Assembly: GCA_023213395.1 (NCBI GenBank)
Contig: CM041465.1
Coordinates: forward strand, 181,109,741 to 181,173,740
Source: Cycas panzhihuaensis
Taxonomy: Eukaryota > Cycadophyta
Length of the DNA stretch: 64,000 nucleotides
Direction of reading: 5' to 3'
In this document: positions 1 to 11,569 of the stretch, in pieces
Position numbering within the stretch: position 1 is the stretch's first letter
Layout: each line of letters begins with the position of its first letter
Position numbers and translations under genes: made by a program
Notes under the pieces: model-generated
What the model saw: the letters and a program-made list of their open reading frames with translations, nothing else
Databases searched by the model: none
What the model was told of the DNA's origin: nothing

Positions 1-221
1 AGAACCAAAAAATTTGTGGACTATTGGCTGCAAAAATCATACGAGGTAAACCCTCCATCTCTCAGATGCAACCTACTTTCTATATGTATTGTTGAGGACA
101 TAAATAAAGAATCTATTCTTTCAAGTATTTTGGTGATCATTATAGTAATAAGATACAATATAAATTAGGAAATGAATGTATGAATGATGAATTTGTCGTT
201 AGTGTAAAAATGGCTCAAATA

Positions 222-285
222 AAACCCTTAGCCTTAGACCCCTAACCCTAAGCCTAACCCCCTACCCAAAACCCAATCCCTTACA
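222..285 (+). repeat. Degenerate telomere-like CCCTAA-rich tract
   Basis: A pyrimidine-rich run contains several imperfect copies of the plant telomere unit CCCTAAA (CCCTTAGC, CCCCTAACCC, AAGCCTAACCCCC, CCCAAAACCC). It sits inside the 5' part of G1 and leads into a C-rich stretch to about 360. It may be an interstitial telomeric repeat or only low-complexity retroelement leader. Confidence 0.4.
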
Positions 286-319
286 CTTTCCCAACCTTGA
301 CCTTCACTCTACCTCAAGT

Positions 320-1265
320 GTGGGTTCTGAGGTAGATAACCCTCCCCTATCCTCGACCCATCCCAAGGAAGGAAATAGTAACCCTTCCTCACCCTCTCTT
401 CAAGTATACCCACCCAGTAATAGATCCTCTTCCTTGGGAAATGATACACCCATGTGTAACAAGTCACTGACAAAGAAGGAGAGATCTGCAAAAAGTAGCT
501 CTCGAGACTTTGGTCTAGGAGACCGAGTAATTATCCCAAAAAATAGAAAATTTGGCCCATATATAAGAAATTGCATAGTCCATTTTTTAGGGAACAATTA
601 TATGGAACTATTCACTTGATCCAATGCATGGAATATTGGATTGAGAAAAGAATAGTAAATAGTTCACAATGGGATCTAGATTTCATATTAAATTTGAAAG
701 GGCTTGCATGGTATTGGTATCTAGCCCACCAAGCTTCCCTTCAAAAATGGGCAGATCTCCTAATAGCCTTTCGACTATGATTTGACCCCCTCAAGAAATT
801 AAGTGCCCCATCATTTCTAGTGGGAGACTGCCCTAGGAAACATATTCAAAGACTCAAGAAATTAAGTGCATTGCCCTAGGAAACATATTCAAAGACTCAA
901 GAAATTAAGTGTCCCATCATTTTTAGTGGGAGACTACCCTAGGAAACATATTCAAAGATGTAAAAACTATTGGGTATCACAAAGTTTTCCTAGAACTAAT
1001 TGGAGTCACTTATTTCTCCTACTTTAGTAACAATAGGGAAAAAATGGATGTTGGGGAAGGAGAAAACCCTAGAAGCATCCTGGCATAATCTCAAGGATTG
1101 TTTTATTAAGACATTCTTGTATTCATCCTATGACAAAACCATTGATGAATTGTTAAAATAGATTAGGAGATTAAGCATGGAGGTAGAGCAACCTAAAACT
1201 ATGTCATTAGCATGAACTACGAAAAGTAGGGAAACAGAAGAGGAGGAGGAGAATCATAACTTTCC
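320..1265 (+). pseudogene. Decayed Gag-like remnant of G1
   Basis: Pieces in shifting frames can be read as a retrotransposon Gag. The best stretch is at about 640-780, with GLAWYWYLAHQASLQKW followed by a hydrophobic run, similar in pattern to the conserved core of plant gypsy retrotrans_gag domains (GxAxxWY...SWxxL...F). It is followed by acidic linker sequence (EEEEE near 1235). Stops and a local tandem repeat break it. No zinc knuckle or intact protease is visible before the RT at 1282. Identification rests on pattern only. Confidence 0.35.
790..958 (+). repeat. Three-copy direct tandem repeat (63, 43, 63 bp)
   Basis: Copies at 790-852, 853-895 and 896-958 each begin CTCAAGAAATTAAGTG and end CCTAGGAAACATATTCAAAGA. 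The middle copy lacks about 20 bp containing the segment TCATTTCTAGTGGGAGAC. The repeat lies in the G1 gag remnant and contributes to its frame disruption. Confidence 0.85.
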
Positions 1266-1281
1266 TCCAAAATACACCAAG

Positions 1282-1997
1282 TTGGAATACAGTGAGTGGG
1301 ATATTGAGAATACCCCAACTCACCAAATCATTGACAAGAACAATGTAGAAGTGGAAAAAGTAAAAACAACTGAAATCAATTTGGGAACACAAAAGAATCC
1401 TCGAAATATGCTCATTGGAGACTATTGGGATAATAGAACAGTGGCACAGGCACAAGCCTTATTTGAGGAGTACAGAAACATGTTCACATGGTCTTACAAA
1501 GACCTGAAAGGCATCCCTCTAGAGATTGGGATGCATCACATTGATTTAATATACAAAGCAAAACCTGCGAAGCAAAGACCTTATCACATAAATCTTAAGT
1601 ACAAAGAGAATGTCAATGCAAAATTAGACAAAATGTTTGAAGTTGGTTACATATACAAAATCGACTACAGTGATTGGGTAAGTCCCATACTAGTTGTACG
1701 TAGGAAAAATAGGAAGATTCAAGTATATGTGGATTATAGCCAACTAAACAACGTAACAAAGAAGGATTTGTTCCCAATTCCCTTTGCAGCGAATGTATTG
1801 GAAATGGTTGGGGGTAATGATTCTTTTACAAATGGCTTTAGTGGATATAATGAAGTTCAGATCACCCTTAAGGATCAAGCCAAAACAACTTTTGTGAAAA
1901 AATGGGAAACTTATGTATATTGGGTAATGCCCTTCAACCTAACCAATGCACTTGCCACATTTCAGCACATTGTGATCAATATCTTTCAGAAGATGAT
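1282..1997 (+). pseudogene. G1 gypsy reverse transcriptase, N-terminal half
   Basis: This open stretch (about 239 codons before the G2 LTR) reads as the linker and fingers/palm of a Ty3/gypsy RT. It shows YRNMFTWSYKDLKGIP, KQRPYHINLKY, a WVSPILVV strand, VYVDYSQLN (usual CVDYRxLN), NGFSGYNEVQI (usual DGFSGYNQI) and [14 protein letters not shown] (usual MPFGLxNAxATFQR). Translation stops being RT at the LTR that starts near 1998. The missing FLDD segment is found at 30025. Several consensus residues are changed although the frame is open, as expected of an old copy. Confidence 0.85.
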
Positions 1998-2102
1998 TGT
2001 ATGGAAGTTAGCCATAACTATGGCTTGATCATGGAATAATAGGAATTGGCCTCAATTATAATTATTAGAAGTCGGTTTTATTATTATTAGGGACTACGTA
2101 TC

Positions 2103-2141
<39 letters not shown>
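2103..2141 (+). repeat. (TTA)n microsatellite in G2 5' LTR
   Basis: About 13 uninterrupted TTA units. The partner LTR has a similar tract of different length at about 29755-29800. Confidence 0.9.
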
Positions 2142-2201
2142 GAAGTTAGTTTTATTATTATTAGGAAGTCAGTTTTTTAAAAGGTGATCAATTTTGACAC
2201 C

Positions 2202-2209
2202 TATAAATA
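2202..2209 (+). promoter_or_regulatory. TATA box of G2 5' LTR
   Basis: TATAAATA in the context CACCTATAAATAG. The same box is kept in the 3' LTR at 29866-29873, which supports a role as the LTR Pol II promoter. Confidence 0.65.
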
Positions 2210-2357
2210 GAGAATTATCATTCATTTGCAAATCATCTTTGTGAGTTAATCCATTTGGGATCTTTTCACCATTTAGCTCTTAAGAACTTCTATTCAACTT
2301 TCATTTCAATTTTCTTTTTTCTTTATGGAAGTAGATCCAATTTAGAATCACTTCAAG

Positions 2358-2369
2358 TGGTATTAAAGC
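2358..2369 (+). other. G2 primer binding site
   Basis: TGGTATTAAAGC, two bases after the 5' LTR, differs by one base from the TGGTATCAAAGC seen in the copia elements here and matches the 3' end of plant initiator Met-tRNA in the usual way. It fixes the plus orientation of G2. Confidence 0.7.
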
Positions 2370-2775
2370 TTCATTTTAGGTGTATCAAGGATCTGCATTT
2401 CCGGGAGTATAAATAGGAGAATTTCAAAAAAATAATTGCAAATTTGAGCTGAGCAACCCTGTTTTGTAAATTTTGAGGGGTTATATTGCAAATTTTGGAG
2501 CGAACTTGCGAAAATTGTAAGGAATTTAGTTTCAGCTTGCTGTTCATCGCTGTCTTTAGGACCTAAAATCTACTATTGCAACTTCATATGGCTATAACTT
2601 TGGGTACAAGTGTTTGATTGTCCTAAAATTTGTTTGAATCTATACGTTCAATGTCTAGTTTTAGTTGGAAGTGGTTTTAGTTCCATTTTGTAATAGGTAC
2701 TATTGTAGTCCCAAAAAACCCTAATCGTGTGCCACCTTAAAAGGGCCATAATATTTGCTACTGAAGCGTTGGAAT
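2370..2775 (+). other. G2 leader, no gene seen
   Basis: Non-coding leader between the primer site and the M insertion. No open frame with recognisable motifs. It continues at 27819 once M is removed, the join being marked by the duplicated GGAAT. Confidence 0.55.
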
Positions 2776-2960
2776 TGTTGAACTCGCAACTTCTTCTTCA
2801 TATTGATAGAAAATAAAATGATACAAAATGATTTCACATACTTGATACAATGATAAAGAGATAATGTCTTTATATGGTGCAAGATGTCATTTGGGAGGGA
2901 TTGACCATTATTGCATTTAAGAGGGGCCAACTACTTAGATAAATGTACATTATTCCAACA
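2776..2960 (-). repeat. M 3' LTR
   Basis: Reads TGTTGGAATAATG at its minus-strand start and ends GTTCAACA. It abuts TSD GGAAT on the left and a minus-strand GGGAGGG polypurine tract on the right (2961-2967). Confidence 0.9.
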
Positions 2961-5044
2961 CCCTCCCATAATGCACATTTCAATACATCAATATTTCAAA
3001 GGAAACAAAAAAAACTTTAACAAATATCCCTCCCTTAATATTTTATCCTTTGTTTTGGACTCCTAGCAAACTTCGGAGATGCTAAAACTCATCTTTTGGT
3101 AATGGCTTGCCGAAGATATCAACCTGTTGAAGTTCACTACTACTATATTGAAGATTGATTTCTTTAACTTGAACTTTCTCCCAGATGAAATGATGATGGA
3201 TTTCGATGTGCTTTGTTCTTGCGTGAAAGATGGGGGTTTTTGTCAACTTGATAACACTTTGGTTGTCACAAAATATTGTAGTTGATTCAAAGGTTCCTTG
3301 TCTTAAATCCTTGAGTAGTTGCTTCAGCCATATTGTTTCACAGGTAGCACTAATTGCTGCTTCGTATTCTACTTATGTTGATGATAGGGCAACAGTTGGT
3401 TATTTTTTTACTACTCCATGATATTATTGCTAATCCCAAAGTGAAACAATATCTAGATGTAGATTGTCCTTCTTGTCGATCTCTAGCCCAATCTGAGTCC
3501 CTATATCCTTTCAATCTGAAATCAGTAGCTTTGGTATAATTTAATCCCATATCTAAAGTACCTTTGACATATCTTAAGATTCTTTTAACTGCATTCTAAT
3601 AGACAACCTTTGGAGCATGCACATATCTGGAAACTATTCCAACAGAGTATGATATATATGGCCTGGTTGTTGTTAAATAGATGAGACTTCTAACAAGTTG
3701 CTTGTATAGAGTTTCATTTATCTTTGAACTATTTTCTTCTACTGTTAGAACACATCTTGCTTCCATTAGTGTGGCACAAGCATTACAATCTTCCATATTG
3801 AATCTCTTTAGTAGATTCTTGGCATATTTTGTTTGAGATATAAAAATAGAATTATTTTCCTAACTTACCTCAATGCCAAGATAATAATGTAAGAGGCCCA
3901 TATCTATCATTTCAAACTCATTTCCCATTTGAGCTTTTACCGAATCAATTTATTCTTGATCAATTGATTCTTGATCACTACCAATAACAATCATATCATC
4001 TACATATACAACAATAATGGTGATTAAACCATTTTCTCAAATTTTTGTATACAGCCTTGGGTCTGATTCGCACCTATTGAAACCATTTAGTCTGAGATGA
4101 TGATCTCATTTTGCATACCACGCTCAAGGTGATTGCTTTAGTCCATATGTTGCCTTTCTTAATTCGCATACTAGATGTTCTTCACCTTTCTTTGTATACC
4201 TAGGAGGTTGTCCTATATATGCTTCTTCATCCAAGTCTCCATTTAAGAAGGCACTTTTCACGTCTAATTGTATAATCTTCCATCCAAAATGAGCTACCAT
4301 TATAATAACAGTTTTGACTGTTCTTAATTTTGCCACTGGAGAGAACGTTTCCTGATATTCGATTCCGACGGCCTAAGTATAGCCTTTGGCTACTAACCTT
4401 GACTTAAATTTTTCAACACTTCCATCCAACCTTTTCTTGATTTTATAAACCCATTTACAACCTACAACTGATTTGTCCCTTAATGGAGGAACCAGTTTCC
4501 ATGTATTATTTTTATTTACTACCTTCATTTCTGCATCCATTACTTTTTGCCATTCAGGATTGTTAGAAACTTCATTATAATTTTCTGGCTTTATGGTGCA
4601 GACCATGGCTTGATGCATTTGAGATCTTATTTTTGGTTTAAAAATATCTCCTTTTGATTCTTCTACAGTCTTCAGGTACCACTTTGGGAGCTTCTTTTGA
4701 ACAATCTCTCTCAAGGATCTTTCACTATCTTCTTCAGAGGTAGATTCTGTTGAAGTGTTATCTTCTTTTGGAGTGTCTCCTTCTTGGTCACTTTTGTCAA
4801 ATATCTCTTCTTCTTGGACTATAGATTCTTTTATTGGTTCCTCAAAAAGAATTTGATTTTGAGAGATACGTGGTTGATCATTTTTTGTTGGCGTTTCTTC
4901 AAACGTAACATCTCTGCTAATAGACTTTATTATTTTTTGGATCTATACACTTGTTGGCCTTGGACTTTTCACTCTACCCCATTAAAATACATTTAATGCT
5001 TCTGTTATCTAGCTTGAATCTCTTTTGAGTAGGAATATGAACAT
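2961..5044 (-). pseudogene. M copia RT and RNase H (C-terminal pol)
   Basis: Reading down the minus strand from 5044: the integrase tail (HIPTQKRFKLDNRSIKCI), an acidic linker, then KKLPKWYLKTVEE (about 4690), NTWKLVPP, CKWVYKIK, RLVAKGYT (4373-4714), [15 protein letters not shown] and LRKATYGLKQ (4124-4336), the catalytic YVDD (about 3996-4007), then RNase H with GYRDSDWARD, an SSTE-like site region and FHARTKHIEIHHHF near 3200. Stops and frameshifts interrupt it in at least five places. This is the standard copia order and the same lineage as E. It is joined to 12116 by removing A. Confidence 0.88.
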
Positions 5045-5590
5045 TGTTAAACCTTATGTTTATCTTATGTTTACATGTTAAGCTTTATGTACTTTATGTT
5101 AATGTATTATGTGTGCATTTTAATGTATTATGTGCACTTTTGTACTTTAGGGGTGACTTTATCACTTAAGTGATAAAGTACACACCCACTTTATGTCTAG
5201 TGACATAACGTTGTCACTTATGTCACTTGAGGGTCAAATGACCCCCTTGCACTTTTCCTCACATGAGCTTCCAATGGACACTTGTCCTACATGCAAGCAT
5301 GCATTGCATGATTGACACTTGTCAATCATGCAATAGCCTTTGGCCTCTCATCTCCCTCCATTTAATGAGGCCTCTCTTCATTGTTGCTCATTAAGAGTTG
5401 GAGCTTCTTGTTATTCTGTCAGTTTGCTAATCAAGCTGAGCATTCTTTGGTTGTTGGACCAATTCCAACACCACACTTATGGTATCATTGTCTTGCTCCT
5501 CTTTCTCTTTGTGTTTATGCTTAATGCATTTAATGCTTTTGTGTTTTGTTATGATCTTGGACCTATGAGGCCATTTGGCCCATTCTAACA
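5045..5590 (+). repeat. A 5' LTR
   Basis: Starts TGTTAAACCTTATG and ends CCCATTCTAACA. It contains a perfect 24-bp palindrome at 5156-5179 and a second inverted pair (AGTGACATAA / TTATGTCACT) at about 5209-5237. No strong TATA box was found. Confidence 0.95.
5156..5179 (+). repeat. Perfect 24-bp palindrome in A LTR
   Basis: Self-complementary over 12+12 bases centred on TTAA (arm ACTTTATCACTT). The same palindrome is intact in the 3' LTR at 11681-11704 and eroded in the related solo LTR near 42170. Confidence 0.9.
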
Positions 5591-5592
5591 AT

Positions 5593-5604
5593 TGGTATCA
5601 AAGC
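5593..5604 (+). other. A primer binding site
   Basis: TGGTATCAAAGC, complementary to the 3' end of initiator Met-tRNA with one mismatch. It lies two bases after the LTR. Confidence 0.85.
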
Positions 5605-7384
5605 TTGGTTTACTTGAGCTTGGTTTGGTGGTGTTGTCCTCACCTGTCTTCAGTTGTGTACCTGTCTATACCTGTGTGTATGTTGTATCTGCACATACTT
5701 GGAGCCAGCACTCTGAAGTCTGTCCTCTCACTATCCTCTGTCCTTTTCCCAGCACGGGAGTCCACTCCTGCAAACGCCTCTGTCTTTTCTCTGCGCACAC
5801 GGAGCCGCACAGACTTAAAGCTAGCGAGGGAAGCCAGCGCACGAGAGAAGCTTTGGAATCCCAGTCACGGGAGATGCACGTCCTTGAGAAAACCTACACG
5901 GAAAACTGCCGAGCCGCAGTAGTCTCGCCTCGCACACACCTGAGCAATCACGGGTCACACGGACTGGTTAAGTCCTGCACGGACGAACAGAAGCACGGAA
6001 GGTTCGATTCAAAGCCGGACAGCCGCCGCCCTCACGGAAGTAATATAAATCGAAAATCGAAAATCAAATTCGATTTTAGATTAAAGACTTTGGCCCATAT
6101 GCATTCTAGCATATTCTTATGAATATGCTCTTTTTGATATAAGTTCATTTTCTTAAAGTTTTCTTTTTAAAAGAAATTTTTTTTTAAGAGGATTTTTTAA
6201 TCATTGAGGTCCATTACCTTAAGAAAGTTTTTAAGCTTTTCAGTTTTACTTGAAAAATGTCTTAAAGAGATGTTTAGATGTTGAAAGCTTAAATGCTTTA
6301 AGAAGCTATTTTTAGTGAGATTTATTCTCCTTTCTATAAAGTCTTTTTAAGTGGCCCATAAAAGTACTTTTTAGTACTTTAAGAGGATTAAAATTTTCTT
6401 GCTGGTTAGAGGACTCATTAAATGACTTATGCTAAGTCATTCTCCTCTCTTTAAAGATTAAAGTTACATGAATTAAGTGCTTGTAAAGACTCCCTGCGCG
6501 GTGTTCTATTGATGCAAAGTTGCAAAAAAGGTTGATTTCAGCCTTCATTTTTTGCTTTTTGTTAAGCTCTTTTAGCACTCATTTTAATGCTATTAAAGCA
6601 TTAAGAGCTTAATTGAAGTGGTTAATAAGCATGTTCATATTGTAAAGGTGACATTCATCACCATTTGAGCTGATTTTTTGGCACCTTGCATGGTGTCCCA
6701 TAGCCTTCAAAATCTCAAAAAGGAGGCTAAAATACTGGTACTTAATAAAATTACTCTTTCTGTTGGATTGTTGGGACTATTTTAAAGTCTCAACAACTTG
6801 GTACTTGGCGTTCGCTTGGTGTTTGGAGTACATTTCGTACACTTTGGCAAGTGGTTCTCTCTCTACATCAGCTTTGGAGCATTAAAACGAACCCACTTCT
6901 GCAATCGTCATCAAGTTTTTGCTTCATTTTCACTAAGTACTAAACTCTCAAAAGTACTTACATTTTGTACTCAAGCACTTCAACATCTTACTTGGATTTC
7001 AAAAGCACTTAAAACACTTAATCAAAGTGCTCATTATTCTCATGTACTTGCTTCTTAAGAAGCCTATCATTGTAAACTAAATCAAAGCATCCACACTAAA
7101 GTACATTATCCAAGTAAATGTACCTTAAAAATTCACTTTAAAACTTTCTAAAAGTGAATTTAAAATCTGGTTGGAGAGGCTCGAAAAAGGTTTAAACCTT
7201 GCCTCTGCTACACTTAACTTGGACCAACTCAATAGCCGAAGTCCTCCACCCCTCATCACTCCACCCAGTCGTTGGATCTTCTTGTAAAATCAGGACTGGT
7301 GGTGTTGTTAGAAGGTGGAACTTAAGTGACAAAGCTTTGAAGTTACCAAGTTATTTGCTAGCCTTTTAAGCATACAAGTGAAAC
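5605..7384 (+). other. A leader, long and apparently non-coding
   Basis: About 1.8 kb between primer site and gag. Two overlapping open frames (5575-5922 and 5592-6122) have no recognisable motif and uneven composition. The 6100-7000 part is rich in A and T with many CTTAA and AGTACTT repeats. Part near 7170-7200 (GGAGAGGCTCGAAAAAGG) has a counterpart upstream of the F gag, so the leader is a family trait. Confidence 0.6.
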
Positions 7385-10300
7385 ATGGCTGCTATTAACA
7401 TGCTCAATCCATGCACAATAAGATTAACAGGACAAGGAAATTATCAAGAATGGAAAAGAATCACACAAAATCTCTTGATAATGAATGAATTATGGGGATA
7501 TGTTTTTGGAAGAATCCCTAATCCTACACTTGTTAACGATGATGAGGATGATGTTGATTATGAACGTGTTGCTGCTTGGGAAGCCAAAGACGAGATTGCT
7601 TTAGCATTTCTTCATATGATTGTGGATGTGCATGTAGATCAAAATATCTCTTCTGCTAAAACTTCTAAAGAAGCTTGAGACACTTTGTCCTCATTGTACG
7701 AAAGGCGAGATGAAGCTCGCATTCTGATGGTGAAAGCCAAACTGTATTCTGTTAAGTTTGTCAAGCCAATGTTGGCTTTTCTTTCCTCCATTAAGGAGGT
7801 ATGTAATGAACTGAATACTTTAGGTAGTACTGCAACAAGGGATGAGCTCATCACTTCCATCACCAAAGCATTGCCAAAGGACTATAACGGCTTCATTTCA
7901 TCTACCACTCGAGATGGTTCACTTAAGAAGATGACATTTAATGAACTTGAAAGCTTATTGCTTCAAGAAGAGCAGGTTTATGCTAAGGGCAATGAAGAAC
8001 CATCTACACCAGGTGCTTTCACGACCAAGTCAAAGGCCAATCAGATCTCCAAACCTGCATTCACAAAGCAGTTTGGAAACATGAACATTGGCTCCTCAAA
8101 GTCCAATGTTGTATGTCATTATTGTGGTAAACCTGGCCACATTGCACCTGATTGCGAGAAGAAGCAAGCGGATCTCGTCGACAACAAAGAAGAAGAATAG
8201 CCTCAAGGACAAAGACAACAACAGCCAAGGCAACAATATCAACAGAGATTTCAGCAGCCAGAACAGCAGCAAAATCCCCCTCGACCAAATCGAGATGCCT
8301 ATCGAGGAGGTCAAAGAGGAAGGGGGGGTCAAAGAGGTGGCTACCAACACCACTTTAATCAATTTGCCGATAAAGACAAACTATTTTGTGCATATCACTC
8401 ATCCAAGGTTGATCACACTTGGATTGTTGATTCAGGAGCTTCACAACATATGACAAGGAGTGGAGAACTCCTTTGCAATATTGAGGAAGGTAAAGGTCAA
8501 TCAGTGACCTTTGGAAATAACGAATCTGTCGAGATTTCAGGGATAGCTCCTTTCCACTCTTCAGAAAATCCTTCCTCCACATTTCCCAATAGTGATGCAT
8601 ATTTCATTCCTTCCATGGAGAAGAGTTTGCTATCTGTTAGCAAGTTGGACAAGCAACAGATGAGCGTTTTATTCAAGAATGGGAAATGTATCATTAGTGA
8701 CAAAGATGACCAGATTGTAGCTGTTGCATATGAGGATCAAAGTCTTTACAAATTGGATGCCAATAACATTACACTTGATTATGCTTATTCTGGTTCCATG
8801 GTCACTATATCTTTGTCAAAAATGCAATTATGGCATCAACGTCTACGTCACTTAAGCCTAGATAATCTTAAGCAGATGATGAACAAGAACATGGTATATG
8901 GGCTTCCGAAGATATATGGTTCAAAATGTCTTTGCGAGGCTTGCATAATGGGGACTCAGCATCGTTTGCCTTTTCCTAAAGGCAAAGCTTGGCGTGCATC
9001 TTATCCCTTGCAGTTGATTCACTCAGACTTATGTGGACCCATGTCCACTCAATCATTTGGAGGAGCATTGTACTACATCTGCTTCATTGATGACTTTTCT
9101 CATAAAGTCTGGGTCTACTTCATAAAGCAAAAATCAGAACCATCCTCTAAGTTCAAAGAATTCAAAGCTGAAGCAAAAAACGAATCTGGCTATTCAATTG
9201 GAACATTAAGGACAGATAATGGAGGTGAATTCACTTCAAATGAATTCAACCAATACTGCAAGGATAATGGGATTCGAAGACAACTTACAATTCCTCATAC
9301 TCCTCAACAAAATAGAGTCTCCGAAAGGATGAATAGAACTTTGGCCAATAAAGCCAAAACTATGATGCATGCGAAAGGACTTCCTCGAGCTTACTGGGCC
9401 GAAGCATTTCATATAGCTGCCTATGTGGCCAATCAGAGTCCTACTACAACAGTCACCAACATTACACCTGAGGAGGCATGGACTAGTAAGAAACCGACTA
9501 TCAGCCATTTGAAAACATTTGGGTGCACTGCATATATGCACATACCTGATCAACAAAGAACGAAGTTAGATAAGCATAGTCTCAAATGCATCTTTGTAGG
9601 ATATGCCATTCATAGCAAGGCCTACAAGTTGTATGATCCAGTTGGAAGAAACATGCATCTCTCAAGAGATGTAATCTTTGTTGAAGATGATCAGAAAGAG
9701 TTGGATGTGGCATCTATCCAACCCCCCATTGATAAAGGCAAAAAGATTGTTGAGGACTTCCCTCCCTCTCAATCTTCTACACCATGTACTTCATCTGCAC
9801 CTGCTGGACCATCCACTTCATCATCTTCTGCTCCACTTGAACCTCCCACATCATCTTCTGTTGATCAAACACTTAGACCAGAAGACATTAAGGTTCATGC
9901 TACTTCATTTCAAAAGTTACCTAAATGGTATACTCAAACGGTGCAGGACGTTCACATTATTGAAGGGAAACGTCCATCGAAATATAGGCAGCAAACAAAT
10001 TTTGCACTTATGGCTGAAGTGCTTTCTGTTGATGAGCCTTCCACCTTTGAGGAGGCTTCAAAAAATGACAATTGGAAAGCTGCCATGGATGAGGAGATCC
10101 ATTCTATTCACAAGAATGGCACATGGGATTTGGTCGAATTGCCTCCACATAAACAGGCAATCAGTTGTAAATGGGTCTATAAGACCAAATTTCATTCTGA
10201 TGGAACACTTAAGCGTCAGAAGGCACGCTTTGTGGCAAAGGGATTCAAACAAAAAGAAGGCATTGATTATGAAGAAACCTTTGCAGCAGTGGCAAATATG

Positions 10301-11480
10301 AACACCATCAGACTCCTTTTGGCCTTAGCAGCACAATGCAAATGGCCAGTTTATCAGACGGATGTGAAGAGCGCCTTTCTTAATGGCGATCTTCAAGAGG
10401 AGGTATACTTGGAGCAACCTCCTGGTTACAAAGAACAAGGCAAGGAGCATCTAGTGTGTCGCCTCAAAAAGGCTTTGTATGGCTTGAAACAAGCTCCTAG
10501 GGCATGGTATGCAAAAATCGATGACTACTTCTTGAGACATGGGTTTCATCGATCTACCTCAGATCCTAATTTGTACATCAAACATGAACAAAACCATGTC
10601 ACTTATATTGCCTTGTATGTAGATGACTTAGTGATCACTGGTGATGACACTAAGCTCATAAAGATTCTCCGGGATGATTTGAAGAGAAGTTTCGAGATGA
10701 CTGATCTTGGACTTCTCCATTATTTTTTAGGCTTTGAGGTATGGCAGCAGCTAGGCTATATCTTCATCTCCCAAGCAAAATATTCTTGGGACATCTTGCA
10801 GAGGTTCAGGATGCATGACTGCAAGACAGCGCCTACACCCATGGAGAACGGAACCAAGCTTACTCTTAATGAGGAAGCTGAACCAGTAGATCCCACTCTT
10901 TACCGTAGCTGATTGGTAGTCTCATCTATCTCACCAACACTCGTCCGGACATTTCATTTGCAGTTGGGATTTGTTCTCGATTCATGTCTCAACCCAATCA
11001 AGCATTGAAGAAGAAAGAAATGCATACTCAAGTACATCAAAGATACATTCTGACTTGGCCTTGAGTATGCACATAATGAGAACTTCACTTTGGAAGGGTT
11101 CTCTGATTCTGATTGAGCAGGATGCCAGGATAACAGGAGATCAACCTCGGGTTACTATTTTACCCTTAGTTCAGCAGTTGTTTCATGGAGTTGCAAGAAG
11201 CAACCAAATGTTACCTTGTCCTCCACTGAGTAGTACAAAGTGTCGGTAGCAGCTTGCGAGGCTATCTGGCTACGATGGATTCTTGGGGAACTTGGACTTG
11301 AGCAGGATCAACCTACCAACATTCATTGCGACAATCAGAGTGTGCTCAAGCTGACTAAGAATCCCGTCTTTCATGCACGGACCAAGCATATTGAAGTTCA
11401 CCACCATTTCATCAGAGAGCATGTACACAGTGGTGAGATCAATCTTCAATATCGACCAATAGAGCAGTAGACAGCAAACA
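7385..11480 (+). pseudogene. A gag-pol polyprotein (copia), almost intact
   Basis: One frame runs from ATG 7385 (MAAINMLNP) to about 10908. Order: Gag with DUF4219/UBN2-like N-terminus; zinc knuckle CHYCGKPGHIAPDC (8114-8155); protease DSGAS (D at 8429); GAG_pre-integrase with WHQRLRH and CEAC; integrase with D (9026), D (9215) and E (9323), the last two 35 residues apart; RT with [28 protein letters not shown]-type motif and YVDD (10616-10627); RNase H with FHARTKHIEVHHHFI near 11380. Defects: TGA at 7676 (expected W), TAG at 8198 between knuckle and protease, a one-base frame loss near 10908 and further frame breaks in RNase H. Without these it would be a typical full copia polyprotein of about 1350 residues. 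Confidence 0.93.
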
Positions 11481-11560
11481 TCTTTACTAAGCCACTTGGT
11501 AGAGAGAAATTTGTAAAATTTAGAGATGGTCTTGTGGTCCGGCTTAACATGGTAAACAAT

Positions 11561-11569
11561 AAGGGGGGG
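11561..11569 (+). other. A polypurine tract
   Basis: AAGGGGGGG immediately before the 3' LTR, the plus-strand primer for reverse transcription. Exactly where a copia tract is expected. Confidence 0.85.

Larger units (their letters stand above)
1998..2355 (+). repeat. G2 5' LTR
   Basis: It begins TGTATGGAAGTTAGCC and matches 29662-30018 along its length, including a (TTA)n tract, a TATA box and the end segment around TTTAGAATCACTTCA. It cuts the G1 RT frame on the left and is followed by a primer binding site on the right. Confidence 0.8.

Noticed and set aside
5575-6122. Two overlapping open frames in the A leader
   Set aside because: Mutually overlapping, no family pattern, and located between primer site and gag, where leader is expected.
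8061-8362. Antisense open frames over the A Gag-protease junction
   Set aside because: Composition mirrors the Gln-rich sense strand; no motif.
9678-10301. 207-codon open frame on the plus strand in another frame of the A pol
   Set aside because: Leu/His-rich shadow of the true RT frame, which has all motifs.
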